Of a stretch of DNA of 64,000 nt, positions 30,788 to 41,991 are shown piece by piece. The notes beneath the pieces are model-generated. The model was not told the origin of the DNA. It searched no databases and saw only the letters and a program-made list of their open reading frames with translations. The stretch spans positions 1,627,473 to 1,691,472 of the forward strand of contig CM047430.1 in the NCBI GenBank assembly GCA_026168455.1. The letters run 5' to 3'. The position numbers and the translations under genes are program-made. Source of the DNA: Theocolax elegans (taxonomy: Eukaryota > Arthropoda > Insecta > Hymenoptera > Cerocephalidae). The first letter of the stretch is position 1. Every line of letters begins with the position of its first letter.

Positions 30788-33240
30788 TTTCCCTGGTTTC
30801 TGTTTTTATTACAGTTGCAATATTTGTAGCTGATTCCTTGTTTTCCGCAACTTCCGCAGCTTAAAGGGACTGGGCATTCTGCTACCCAATGTCCAAGTTT
30901 TCCGCATCTAAAACAAGGCTCTTTAAATTTCCTTGGATTTATAGGTCTTTGTTCTTCGTTATTTGGCGTGCTGAATTTATTTGGCTTGAATTCCTGCTTT
31001 TTTGGTGATTCAGGCCTTTGTTTAGTTTCCTGCTCTCGTTGCCAATAGCTGCTACTTTTGTTATTCTTTACAGCTTCGCTGTACTGCTGCTTCGACTCTT
31101 GCTTGGGAGGTGCTGTATATTTTCTTGCTGCTTGGGGGCTGTTCTGCTTCAAAGGGTATTGGTGCTGTATTTTCTTTTGTGGGTGGGTGGCTATGGGCGC
31201 TATTGACTTTGGGGGTTCTACAATATCTTCTGTTTGACCTGAGGAGACTGCTGCTAATTTACGGCTTTTTGTTTGCATAGGGTCGATATATGCATATTTC
31301 GCTAAGCCATAATTTTGGATTACTGGTGGAGGTCTGTACGTTTCGTCCATTAAACGTCTTGCTTCCTCCTTTTTACCTAGTCTCTGCAGCTGTGTAAAAC
31401 TATCGAAATGATGTCTTTCGATTCTAGTTCTATAACTAGGGTGCAGGTTGCGGTATGCTCTATCCAGCTGCTCGGTTTGAGGCATTTGCGGCTTGATTTG
31501 ATCCAACATACCTCGTAGCTTAGTGAGGTATGTGGAGATATCCTCATTCGGTCCCTGTGTCCGATTTTCAATAGCTTGTTTCAGCTGGCTTTGCGTTTCC
31601 TCAGTCCCATATTGTAGTCTCAGCGCATCTACAAAATCTAGGTAATCTTTCCAGCTACTTTTCTCACGTCTAAACCACTCCCACGCGTCATCATCTAACA
31701 CTGATGGCAACGCTTTAAATATATCCTGAGTTGAGAGACCATAACTTTCTCTACATTCCTCAAGATTCGATAAGAATGCCTCCGGGTCATTCTTTTTAGC
31801 TCCTTTGAATTGGATGTGGTGACGCGAGAATATCTGTGCTGTCCTTTTCTCCCGTATAAAGGTAGCATCTTCTAAGCAGGTTTCGTACGAACGGCTGTAT
31901 CTGAATGCTGGGTTAAGCGTACTTTGCTGTGGCTGTATGTGTGGGTTAGCTGGGATTGAGTACGTTTCGTTGCTTTCCTGGTGCACTGGCGATCTGCTTT
32001 GCTGTCTAGTTTGCTGCTCGATATTTTGCTGATTGCTGTGTATTTCTATTAATTTGCTGTATAGTTGCTGCATTTGCTGTATTTGCTGCTCCATTCGCCT
32101 GAATTGTTCATCATATTTGCTTTCGAGCTCTTTGTCGGTATTTTGCGTCTCTTTTGGGACGTTGGGTTCTGTAACTCCATCGTCTTCCCAATGGACACTC
32201 TGTACATTCCTATGTACATTGCTCAGCTGGGTGCTGCTTCTGGGGTTATGTCTATTTTCGTGTGCGTGGCTGACTCTTCTTCCTTGGGTCGCTATTTCGG
32301 GTTCTGTATTTCTGTGCAGTGGCGTATTTGCGGGGCTTACCGGTCTGGGTACGAGTGCAATAGGGGAAAAAGGGCTTGTGCTTACTGGATGAAAAGCTGA
32401 GGGTTGGATAGTTTGGGTTGATCTAGGTCGGGTATCTGTATAAATATTGGTACTGTATGTGGTAACTGGAGCTGTATATTGGGTAAATGGATTATCTATG
32501 AGGTCTGGGTTTGTGGGAGATGAAGGGGCTAATGTGTGGATGGGGTAATAGGAAGTCGAATTTATGCTCAACTGCGTCGTTGTTAAGCTTGGGACTGTAT
32601 GCGTTAATTCCATCATCGAATTATCGCATACTGGTGACGGTAGACTCAATCTATATGCTGTAGATTGTGCCTGAGGACGAATTTCTGCGCTGCTTCTCCT
32701 TAAATTTTCAATATTTAACCGCTGCATATTTTCTCTCGCGTTGCTGTTCTCCCTTACAGCCGATTGCATTTCCGTTCCATTTTCCATATCTGGTAATGAT
32801 AATAAATTCTCATTACTTATGGAAATTGGATCTCGATACTGTCCTCTCGATTGTCCGGTTGGCAATTGAATGTACAGCATCCGTCTTGTGTTACAACTTC
32901 TTGCTGGGGCTGTATCTATAGTGATAGTGGGGATATTTCCTCTTTCCGATTGCGTAAGGGATAAATCTGTTTCAATAATCGGGTTAGCCTCGTCTACTGC
33001 TGCATTCCAGTCAGCAGACGATGGTCCGAAATTACGTCTAATTTCGTACCTAGCTAACCTATCTCTAATAATTTTACAGTCCGAATCTATATTTATTCCG
33101 ACTTTGCTTGCATATACCGTGATTCTACCATCACTGGTATTGTTAATGCTGCGTCTTATTACACCGGCACCTACTGCTGGTTGTAATACCGATAAATCTT
33201 CTCCCAAAATCAAATCCAGGTCATCACCGTTGTGAGACAT
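30769..33240 (-). CDS. gag: Gag of element C
   Basis: An intact 823-codon ORF. The first 90 residues contain a conserved block (VIRRSINN, RYEIRRNFG) also found in element F. Residues about 100-450 are Ser/Thr/Pro/Gln-rich low-complexity sequence. A capsid-like region at about 470-650 includes HIQFKGAKKNDPEAF and LHPSYRTRIERHH. At about 776-810 lies a CCHC knuckle (CFRCGKLGHWVAEC) followed by a second one with Ile in place of His. Gag forms the particle and packages element RNA. The start codon is the first ATG after an AT-rich leader of about 1.4 kb. Confidence 0.92.
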   Translation of the reverse strand: MSHNGDDLDLILGEDLSVLQPAVGAGVIRRSINNTSDGRITVYASKVGINIDSDCKIIRDRLARYEIRRNFGPSSADWNAAVDEANPIIETDLSLTQSERGNIPTITIDTAPARSCNTRRMLYIQLPTGQSRGQYRDPISISNENLLSLPDMENGTEMQSAVRENSNARENMQRLNIENLRRSSAEIRPQAQSTAYRLSLPSPVCDNSMMELTHTVPSLTTTQLSINSTSYYPIHTLAPSSPTNPDLIDNPFTQYTAPVTTYSTNIYTDTRPRSTQTIQPSAFHPVSTSPFSPIALVPRPVSPANTPLHRNTEPEIATQGRRVSHAHENRHNPRSSTQLSNVHRNVQSVHWEDDGVTEPNVPKETQNTDKELESKYDEQFRRMEQQIQQMQQLYSKLIEIHSNQQNIEQQTRQQSRSPVHQESNETYSIPANPHIQPQQSTLNPAFRYSRSYETCLEDATFIREKRTAQIFSRHHIQFKGAKKNDPEAFLSNLEECRESYGLSTQDIFKALPSVLDDDAWEWFRREKSSWKDYLDFVDALRLQYGTEETQSQLKQAIENRTQGPNEDISTYLTKLRGMLDQIKPQMPQTEQLDRAYRNLHPSYRTRIERHHFDSFTQLQRLGKKEEARRLMDETYRPPPVIQNYGLAKYAYIDPMQTKSRKLAAVSSGQTEDIVEPPKSIAPIATHPQKKIQHQYPLKQNSPQAARKYTAPPKQESKQQYSEAVKNNKSSSYWQREQETKQRPESPKKQEFKPNKFSTPNNEEQRPINPRKFKEPCFRCGKLGHWVAECPVPLSCGSCGKQGISYKYCNCNKNRNQGNYSQRK
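30787..30793 (-). promoter_or_regulatory. -1 ribosomal frameshift heptamer GGGAAAC
   Basis: In the gag frame the codons read CAG GGA AAC, giving the X XXY YYZ heptamer G GGA AAC, 15 nt before the gag TAG. The pol frame is exactly -1 and is closed by TAA only 15 nt upstream of the heptamer, so the shift must occur in this narrow interval. Element F has GGGAAAT at the same place. Confidence 0.85.
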
Positions 33241-34609
33241 TTTGATTAATTTATGCAGCTTATTTGTATTAAATACTTAAATAATTATTTTATTTATAGC
33301 TCTCTTTAGCTCGATTGCCGTAAAATATCTTAGCTCTTGTTTAATTATCTTAACTTAAATTAAACATGCCAAGCAAAAGTCCAAAAAAAAAATAAAATAC
33401 CAATGAAAGAAAGAAAAAATAATTTTCACGCTAAGCTAATTAAATTAAATTCACTTTCACTAAGCAATCCACAACAGCAAAAAAAAATTTAAACAAGCTT
33501 GCTTTATTATCGGCTGGGCAGTATAGCAAATAAATACAGCGGGAAATATGTATATATATATGGGTTCAATTATTATTTTGTATCTTATACAGCTTATTAT
33601 TCTGGGGAATTGATATATACAGCTTTTACTACACACCAAAATTTTCCTTCAATATTTAATATTAATAATATTACAATCAATCAGTATTGGGGTAAATGTG
33701 CAAGGGACGTGCAAATTATGCTTATATAAATAATATATACACTGGGTTAGGCAGGCAGCAAATAACAATAAACAAAAATTATGCAGTATTATTTTTATAA
33801 CTATTATTATGGGAAGCTATGAGGGAGAAATTAAATTTTTGTTGCAATGGGTATAGCAAATTAAGCAAATTTAATTATTATTATTATTTCAGCTAACAAT
33901 AAATAACTAGCAAAATGTGTGATTTAATTCACTAAGCATTAATTGTATATAAACAAAGGAAAAACACAATTTAATCAAACGTGATAATAGCAAGCACCAA
34001 TTAAATATCATTAATATGTTATATATATAGCCAATGAAAATTAATATGCTTAAGAAAATATATTAATAATGCTCAAAGCAGCTTAAATTATTATTATACT
34101 ATGTAATGCAAATTTAAAAGAAAATTAATAAAATATTATTTTCTTATTGAAGCACTTACAAAAAAAAAATGTCATGAATACTCGGTTAATATAGCTGTAT
34201 GGGTTAATATTGCTGTATGGGTTAGAAGGAGAGGGAAAATGAATTATCTATATTTTTATTAACCAGCGTACCCACAAAAAAAAACAACTATACATAACCA
34301 AGTATGAAAAGCAGTGCAAATAATATTTTAAGAGAAAGAAAAACAAAATTATTATTTCAGTGCACGTGCTCAATTAATATAATATTCAAAATGGCCGTCA
34401 AAATGGCCGACCGGTTCTTCCGGTGTGTGCGAGCTTGCTGAGGAAAAGGAATGGAAGGGCAATATGGCCACTTATTTGCGTCGCGCTTCGACGCTCACAA
34501 TATTTTTATTCGCACGCTTTTAATACACTGAGAGAGGAAAAAAAAAACTATTATTTACGCCAATTTAAGCAAAATTATTAATTAACTAGATCCCTTAAAA
34601 AAAATAAGC
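33241..34609 (-). other. Leader (5' untranslated region) of element C
   Basis: About 1.37 kb of very AT-rich sequence between primer site and gag, with no ORF of note. On the minus strand it includes two close CCCATACAGC copies at 34192-34222 and repeated GGCCATTTTG words near 34390-34410. Confidence 0.6.
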
Positions 34610-34623
34610 CACGTTGGGCGCCA
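34610..34623 (-). promoter_or_regulatory. Primer binding site of element C (tRNA-Lys type)
   Basis: The minus strand reads TGGCGCCCAACGTG one base after the 5' LTR. It is the pattern used by elements primed by tRNA-Lys (the Lys1,2 type of retroviruses), matched over 14 nt before diverging. Confidence 0.8.
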
Positions 34624-34624
34624 A

Positions 34625-36095
34625 TGTGACGCTGCACTGGGGATCAGGGTGCAGGTCAATTAGAGTCAATTATGTATTATAAATAAAACAAATATTTATT
34701 CTAATAAACAATTAAGTGAAAAGGGTGGGCGCCAGCCGCGTTAACACGCGACGAATAACGATAACACGCGGGTTATCTTAACCGGACACTATATACAGAG
34801 CAGTACTCTCGCCGCACTGGGTTATGCTGTAAGGAGGGGAAGGGGAAGGAGGGGACCAGGATCTCGCACACACTAGTACGGGTACTCGGCGGTACCGTAC
34901 GCAGCTAGAGTGAATAATTCACCAACCTTTATTGGAGGAATCGGCACTCGTCCCTCAATGGCGATGTCACTCTCTCTATCTCTCTCGCTAGCTACTTATT
35001 AATCGGCGGCTTCGCTACGCTGGCTATTATCCGTTTAGGACGGCGGACCGTAGAGCTCTGACTCTCGGCGTGCTCGAGAGTCCCGTGTTCGTACCGCGCG
35101 CCTGCGCAGTACGTACTCGTGCGCGGCACCTCGATCTCGCGTCGTGCGAGCGTGTCGAGTGCCGCAGTGTTCAGGCTGTATCGGTACGAATCGGCTGTAT
35201 GGTGTTTGTTGACCTGGTGCAGTGTACCTCTCGGCGATGCTGTAGGACTTCCTCCTGGGTAATTATTACGTCGTTCCGTCTTGCTTATCTCAACTAATTG
35301 GTACGGCGTGAGTTTCAGGTACGAAGCTCACCCGCCGCTGCATTGCTGCCCGACGCCGCCTCGATCATCTCTCCACGACGACGACGTACCAGAACGACCG
35401 GTCCCAGGTCTTCAACTACTCCAGGTAATTCCTTCAGTGTTGGGGTCACGCTAGTGTGCGTTTTCAGGTGTTTAGTATTTTACAAGGTCTGCTGTACACG
35501 TTGTTTGTGTACAGCAACCTAACCTCTTTGTCCTATACTTTCCTTGTACAGCTGTAGTAATTATATACAGCTGTACATATCTTCCCTTGTCTTGTGTCTT
35601 CTTGGCTATGGCAATTTATCCTCTTCCTTGCTCCTTACCCTATTGCTGTGTTTTTGTTCTTATAAACATCTCTTTTACAGCTGTATCTTGCTTGGCGTTG
35701 GAGGTTCTTCGGCTTCCTGCCTGGGTACCATCTCATCGCCCTGACTGCTGCACTGTAGAGCTAAGGAGTGTCCTCTAGGCTCATTCCTCGACAGCCTCCC
35801 TTGATCCATCTATGCTGTTGAGTTAGACCCGAAGGAGCCCTCCTGATTTCTATGCTCGCTCAGGACTTCCTCGCCAGGATCACCTAGTGCTTCGGCTGCA
35901 TGTGTGTGTTGCGCTTGGGGTGGGGTTATTAGGCTGTGAGGGTAGGTAGGACGTAGTTAATGTGCGGGTAGGTAATTAGGAAATAGTATATGGGTAGGTA
36001 GTATAGCTAGGGACTCGTTTAGCTTATCCGGGTAGGTAGGTGTTTGTCATGGGTTCAGTCGCTCGCTCTTGACATGTGCAAAGCACATTGTCACA
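34625..36095 (-). repeat. 5' LTR of element C
   Basis: 1471 bp, partner of 25241-26711. Differences seen by eye include A/G near 25820/35204, A/C near 26029/35410 and G/A near 26379/35763. Confidence 0.95.
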
Positions 36096-36114
36096 ATATA
36101 TATATATATATATA

Positions 36115-36430
36115 TGGAGTATTTCACGTGAAGTGGTCCGATCTAAATTTTAAAATGCACCAAATTTTGGGTACACATTGCAAATGTTTTTCAGAATACA
36201 GAAAAAAATTTTTAGGTACTGGAATCTATTTGCTCAAAAGTTATTCTAACCTCAAAAAGTGAATTTTTTCTAATTTTTTTCAACACCAGCTGGGTTTACC
36301 GCTATTTAACTCAAAATCTATCAACTTTTACTATAAAAATTTTTTTCTGTATTCTGAAAAATATTTGCAATGTGTACCCAAAATTTGGTGCATTTTAAAA
36401 TATTGATCAAACCACTTCACGTGCACCCCA
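36115..36430. mobile_element. MITE-like element M1, copy 1
   Basis: A 316-bp element with about 100-bp terminal inverted repeats (outer ends TATTTCACGTGAAGTGG and its complement) in TA-rich flanks. It has no coding capacity. A second, right-truncated copy starts at 63731. Confidence 0.8.
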
Positions 36431-36440
36431 TATATGTATA

Positions 36441-38097
36441 TGGGTGGTTCTCCGTGACATCGAAGATGAAAAAAATAAATATTGCTATAACTGTGGGACT
36501 ATGTTTTAGAGGTATCCAGTAGTTCTCCTGAATTTTTTCAGATTTTTTCTGGGCCATTATTTTAAGTTACAGAGAGTCAAAGTTGACATTTTAGCACTTT
36601 TTTGCATTATATGCCCATTTTCATGAATTTTTAGCTCCCAGGGGATGCATTTTTCACTAAAAACATAAGTATGACTTTTTTTTGTAAAATTTTCCGAACT
36701 TTTCATTAAAAATACTTTTAAAGACATAATTGAATGCTGTCACACTCTTGTGAGCCATTTAAACCTTAAATAGTAAAAATCAGCAATTCTGCTCCGGACT
36801 CTGGTAACCTAATACTGTCTAAAAGATGTCTTTTTATAGTCAGAAACTGCCTAAAAATTTCCAGAGTGGGTCTAAATCATTAAGATCACTTATGGTCAAA
36901 ATATCCGGGAAAAGTGCCCGAAATATTAATAGAAATGAATATTTGTTGCCTTATAACGATGAATCTAGTAACATGATCATTGCAAAAAAATTTATGCACT
37001 TACCTTGGAATGGTAGAAAAGTATCTCCACTTGTTTCAGTATCCATCTAATCCCCTGTAAGCTACTAAAAATACAAATATTATTATAAAATTATAGAAAA
37101 TTATTTTTTAAACATTTATAATGCTGGATTTTTAGTTTTACATCCCTTACAAGAATTATAGTACTAATCTGAAGGATTACTATAAAAGTAACAACATTAT
37201 TATTATTATTATTCAGCAATACATTGTTTAGATTTCACAAACTTGTTACTGTCACGTTATCATATTATTCATTATAATTATATATCCGATTTATTTATAT
37301 ATCTTTTGTATTAAATACGTATATTCTGTTATTGTAATAATGATGTTTATATATTCATAGTAATTCTTCAAATTAGTATTATAATTCTTGTAAGGGATGT
37401 AAAACTAAAAATTCAGCATTATAAATGTTTAAAAATTAATTTTTTACATTTGTATATAATATTTGTATTTTTAGCAGCTTACAGGGGATTAGATGGATAC
37501 TGAAACAAGTGAAGATACTTTTCTACCACTCCAAGGTAAGTGCACAAATTTTTTTGCAATGATCATGCTAATAGATTCATCGTTATAAGGCAACAAATAT
37601 ACATTTCTATTAATATTTCGGGCACTTTTCCCGGATATTTTGACCATAAGTGATCTTAATGATTTAGACCCACTCTGGAAATTTTTAGGCAGTTTCTGAC
37701 TATAAAAAGACATCTTTTAGACAGTATTAGGTTACCAGAGTCCGGAGCAGAATTGCTGATTTTCACTATTTAACGTTTAAATGGCTTACAAGAGTGTGAC
37801 AGCATACATTTATGTCTTTAAAAGTATTTTTAATGAAAAGTTCGGAAAATTTTACAAAAAAAGTCATACTTATGTTTTTAGTGAAAAATGCATCCCCTGG
37901 GAGCTAAAAATTCATGAAAATGGGCATATAATGCAAAAAAGTGCTAAAATGTCAACTTTGACTCTCTGTAACTTAAAATAATGGCCCAGAAAAAATCTGA
38001 AAAAATTCAGGAGAACTACTGGATACCTCTAAAACATATTCCCACAGTTATAGCAATATTTATTTTTTTCATCTTCGATGTCACAGAGAACCACCCA
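36441..38097. mobile_element. 1.66-kb palindromic (foldback) element
   Basis: Arms of about 745 bp, starting TGGGTGGTTCTC and ending GAGAACCACCCA, flank a central loop at about 37185-37357. Identity between arms is high: the same 74-codon ORF is read from both (36826-37050 plus, 37489-37713 minus), differing at five residues. Flanking TATA on both sides may be the target duplication. Each arm also holds an exon-like stretch with ATG and a GTAAGT donor (37491-37538 in the right arm). No transposase is recognised. Confidence 0.8.
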
Positions 38098-38921
38098 TAT
38101 ATACATTTAAAAAAAATTATATAATTATGTTAACAAATTTAAATAAATAATAAATGGTAAATACAAATAAACAGTATTATTTTATAATCCTACATTATAT
38201 TCTGAATCTCTGCTCACAAAATCTTCACTCGTTGCTCCCAGAGACGTAAAGCTAGTCTTAATTAACCAAGAGCGAAAAAAGCGCGAATGGTTTATTAACC
38301 ATTTGCCTTTTCGTAACGTTTTTATAGTAATTGAAGAAGATTCTTGGTATATTTGCAGCAGAAGATTATGATTAATATTAATTGAGAATTGACGAAATGA
38401 TCTTTAGTTTTATATTTTAATAAACTTTTTATTAAATTTTTCGTACAGAAATGTACTTTTTTTATTACACAAATACATTAATTTGTTTTAGCTAGCTATA
38501 ACTAGCTATATAAGTTTCAATCAAAAATCAGTAATATTTTTCGAAGTGTTATAATATTTTCTTTTAATTGTATAAATAATAATACTATATGTGAGTAGTA
38601 TATTACATATAGGATCGAGGTGTTAATTTGAGAAAGCTACATGCCAATTCATTGGCAGCGGTTTTTATATTTAAACTAAAATACTTACCTAGCCATCTAA
38701 CAATTGAAAAACAGTCCTTAAAATTTAGTAAAAACTACAATATTAGTTATTTATAAAACACATTACTTATTTATTAAAGGCAATGATTTAATTTGTTTAT
38801 TGTAAAATTAAAAATTGCAATATTCATTTAAAATAAAAATCACACTTGAATGTAGATATATATGGCAAACTTTATGCAGAAGTGTTTATTTGTAAATATT
38901 AAAATAATCATTGTTTTTCAG
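38098..38921. other. AT-rich sequence upstream of the Xdh-like exon
   Basis: No element end or further exon is recognised. If the exon is functional this is intron. Confidence 0.4.
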
Positions 38922-39063
38922 TTATCATCACATTTAGATAAAGAATATTTAATCATTGAAGGAAGAAACGTTACTTGGTACAGACCTACAACTTTAAAAC
39001 AAGTACTTCATCTAAAATCTCAATATCCTGCTGCGAAAATTGTAGTTGGTAATACCGAAGTTG
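38922..39063 (+). CDS. Xdh: Exon of xanthine dehydrogenase-like gene
   Basis: A 142-bp open stretch is preceded by TTGTTTTTCAG and followed by GTAAGC, good acceptor and donor sites. Its translation includes VTWYRPTTL and AKIVVGNTEVG, which I recognise as the start of the FAD-binding domain of xanthine dehydrogenase/aldehyde oxidase molybdo-flavoenzymes, enzymes that oxidise hypoxanthine to urate. The exon has no internal stop and ends in phase 1 within a Gly codon. I could find neither the preceding 2Fe-2S exons nor the following exons within the window on this strand. It is either one exon of a gene with very long, element-filled introns or an orphan duplicate. Confidence 0.75.
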
Positions 39064-39299
39064 GTAAGCCAGCTAAATATTTTATTAATACAATGTTGAT
39101 TTATTAATCATTTTCAATACAGTGTATGCACAATGCGATTTTATACATTATTTATTTTATACATTATTTGGAACTCGTACAAGTGTCATCCTGGCTTCAC
39201 TCGGTCGATAAAACTCTGTCTCGTTAAAAAAAGTACATTTATAATAAATAAACTGGTTAAAAGGACGTTAAATTCTGTATATTATCATTCAAGATATAA
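39064..39299. other. Spacer downstream of the Xdh-like exon
   Basis: AT-rich; no feature supported. Would be intron if the exon is expressed. Confidence 0.4.
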
Positions 39300-39665
39300 A
39301 AGCACTAATTTTCATGTATTTTAAGGCATAAATTTCATCAGTGGTCTTGGCCAATAATCTAAGTACCACCATTCAAAAACTCTTAAAAAATGTGATCGCT
39401 TGAGCGGTGTTAGATCAAAATCAATTGTGGCGTGGTTGCCTTTTTTTGATAATCAATATTTTTTATTTTTCTGGGCGTCTGATCTCTTCGAGATTTTAAA
39501 ATCAAGAATTGCAACATGAGTAGATAAGTTCTAGAGATTATTTTGAACAAAAGTTGTATGTAATGCTTTTTCAAGAAAATCAATAGAGTTTGAGATAAAT
39601 TACTTTGAAAATAGCATTTTTTTAAAAATTAAAAAATTTCAATTTTTATATCAAATAATTTATAT
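39300..39665. mobile_element. Palindromic element M2, partial copy
   Basis: Matches the centre and right arm of the element at 62097-63048 (shared TTGGCCAATAATCTAA, TGTGGCGTGGT and ATAGCATTTTT-type words) with moderate divergence. The left arm and right terminus are missing. Confidence 0.75.
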
Positions 39666-39781
39666 ATCAAATTTAAATATCAATATATATATATTGATAT
39701 ATATTATATATCGTCCACGCAGATAGTTTAAGTAAGGGAATTAGGTCGATATTGGTGAACAAACCAAGATGTTATTTATTT

Positions 39782-39819
39782 GTCCACGTTTCGATGGATA
39801 TTTTCCATCCTCCTCAGGC
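39782..39819 (-). ncRNA. Hammerhead-ribozyme-like motif, Penelope-type
   Basis: On the minus strand CTGAGGA (39811-39817) fits the hammerhead core CUGANGA, followed by a stem GATGG/CCATC closed by an A-rich loop, and then GAAAC (39788-39792). Penelope-like retroelements are known to carry such minimal hammerheads in their terminal repeats. A one-base bulge lies between core and stem, and I could not find a convincing cleavage strand. The surroundings (39690-40030) may be a Penelope-like relic without ORF. Confidence 0.5.
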
Positions 39820-40031
39820 TATATCTTTTATTAAAAAAATTTTAATGTTTTTCAATACACATACAATTTCAATACAGTACATATTACAATTTAAATTCAT
39901 AATACTTATTAACTTACTATTAGGTCATATATTATTATATATAAAAATTTCTATAATAACACTGATACATCGCCCTGTAATTATTAAATTATTTATTTTA
40001 ATAATTAATTGTAATATGCCCATCCTGACCT

Positions 40032-40867
40032 TGTACCGCGACAATATTTGATCGCGCGGGCGGAAGTCCCTGGAAGTTTGCCGGATCGATATCCTCGCCT
40101 GCGGCAGACTGTGTCCACTAGGATCCGCTGGCGCACTCCCGAGGTCTCAAACACACATACACTGGGGGGAGGGGGTTCACAATAGTATAAAAGCGACTAC
40201 TTACCGGTCGACGCCCCGTGAATGGCCCAGCCGATCCTCCGGTACTCCACGACCAACTGGGCGACGGAGGTCGGACATCGGGTGCTGGTATAAGGCGGCT
40301 CAATGCTGTCGCAAGCAGTTTCGCGTACAACGCTTGCACTTGCGCACGACTCCATCCTTATACCATCTATACACAAAAGTCACTCGATCGCAAACGAGTA
40401 TATCCTGTACCCACACGGATCATCTTACCGTGCATAGGGTCGCGTAAGCAGACTTGGTGGCGGTCCGTACTCTCGGCTCACCGAACAGAACTCCCGGATA
40501 GATTTTACTGATCCGCCTCAATCAGCGGATAGTTACACACTGATTGCTGATGATGAGGCGATTGCCTAATTTTCGGGAAAAGGGATAAAAGTGGGGAAAC
40601 GCACATATACACTCTCGCGCTCTTATCTATATGTATTGTTGCGCGCATAATTGTATAATTAAAATGAAATAAAGAGGTTTCGTCGATTGGTCTTAACACA
40701 ACAAAGTCTCCAACGGCTTACAATTGTCGCGAATGTAAATATTCAATACTTCATGAATAGATTGTGTGACGATTTCCGTCACAATGCCCCCCCCCCTCAA
40801 TTCCACTTTCCTCGGGAAGGTCGAATCGAAAAAAAGCACAATCTAGCTACGACCGCGCGCTATCCGC
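40032..40867 (-). repeat. LTR remnant with polypurine tract and internal stub
   Basis: The sequence up to 40786 ends CCGTCACA and is followed by ATG and a run of about twelve C, which is a minus-strand polypurine tract. Then 60-70 bp of internal sequence is cut by the next LTR at 40868. The left edge near 40032 is uncertain. The ends resemble the A/C LTR style but the interior does not. Confidence 0.5.
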
Positions 40868-41990
40868 TGTCATGCCGCACTAGGGATCAGGGTTCGGGAC
40901 TACTCAAATAAATACGCGGGGAGCTTATAAAATAACGATAATATTTATTCTAAAAATAACAAAATGATTTACAACTGGATTCGGGCACCAGTCGCTTGCT
41001 AATCTCAAATAATTAATTTGAGTGAAGCAATCACTTAGCGTAGTGCAGGGGAAAGAGGGGAAATGCGGGAGAGAGTCCAAAACAGTAAGATGGCGGGGAA
41101 TAATACGTGCACGCACACGCGGGCGGGCCGGGATTTCGCGACCGATAAAAGAATAGGGAAAAGTGCACCATACGCACTCACCTTTCAAAACTGCAGCCGA
41201 TTAATAAATTTTCTACTCGCTGCCACGTTCTGCTCTCACACCAAGAATTATCCAAAAGAAGATCGAATAATAGCACGTATATCTGCTTTTATTATACCGC
41301 GACCACTCACTCTCGACCGCAGTTCACGGAGCTCTGTTCTCCGTCGGTACTCCGCTCGTCTCATCCGTGCGCGCATGCGCCTTACGCTGCTATCGGTACG
41401 AAGCGAGAGTTCGTCTGTGCGATCGGCCGTCTTCGTACAACTGCGTCTCTCTTCCAACAGAAGCAAGAAAACGATTCAACCGACTACTGCCGACGAAGTG
41501 GATCTCCTTCGACGCTGACCTGCCGTGGGATTGACCTGGGGCTCCCGAGGAGTTGTTACAGGTACGTCGTTAAGCCGTAGGAGTTTATTATTATTTGTTT
41601 ATTTTATTTAAAGTTAGGAAGGCTAGTGTTCCCCTAACCTCTCAACTCCTATTGACAATTCTTTCTTCCTATTTTGCTGTCCTATCTTCTCCTTCCTTGT
41701 TATCCTTTTCCCTCATAATGTGCTTTGTGTCATTTATTATTATTTTCACAGGAATTCTGCACGAGGTTCCAGTGGGAGATGGTCTTCCAAGGCTACCTGC
41801 TTTCACTCCCGAGGTTTTGCACCCGATGCAGATCATTCATCTATTTACTTCTTCGTTGGACTGTCCTGGTGCTGGATTGCTGGGAACCGGGAAAGGGATG
41901 TAGATTGTTCATTCATGGTAGTTAGGGTGCTGGGTAGATTACAATAGGTTTGCGTGTGTGTACGGTATCCGGGTAGGTAGTTCTAGTAAG
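40868..41990 (-). repeat. LTR, A/C-related subfamily, probably truncated
   Basis: On the plus strand it begins TGTCATGCCGCACTAGGGAT, the counterpart of the TGTGACGCTGCACTGGGGAT start of C. It shares further landmarks, such as a GGGCACCAGTCGC block and later GGGTAGGTAG. Its other end is not clear because another LTR-like sequence begins at 41992. Confidence 0.55.
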
Positions 41991-41991
41991 G

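Larger units (their letters stand above)
25241..36095 (-). mobile_element. Element C: near-complete Ty3/Gypsy retrotransposon, sister of A
   Basis: A 10,855-bp element on the minus strand with two 1471-bp LTRs that differ at only about three positions I could find. It has a 14-nt tRNA-Lys-type primer site, an uninterrupted gag, a frameshift site, an almost complete pol and a polypurine tract. It lies inside an (AT)n tract, so its target duplication cannot be separated. It is the youngest and best preserved element in the window. Compared with A it lacks the third ORF and the pol C-terminal tail. Confidence 0.93.

Noticed and set aside
41063..41518. 151-codon plus-strand ORF
   Set aside because: Lies within an LTR; composition is typical of a spurious ORF.
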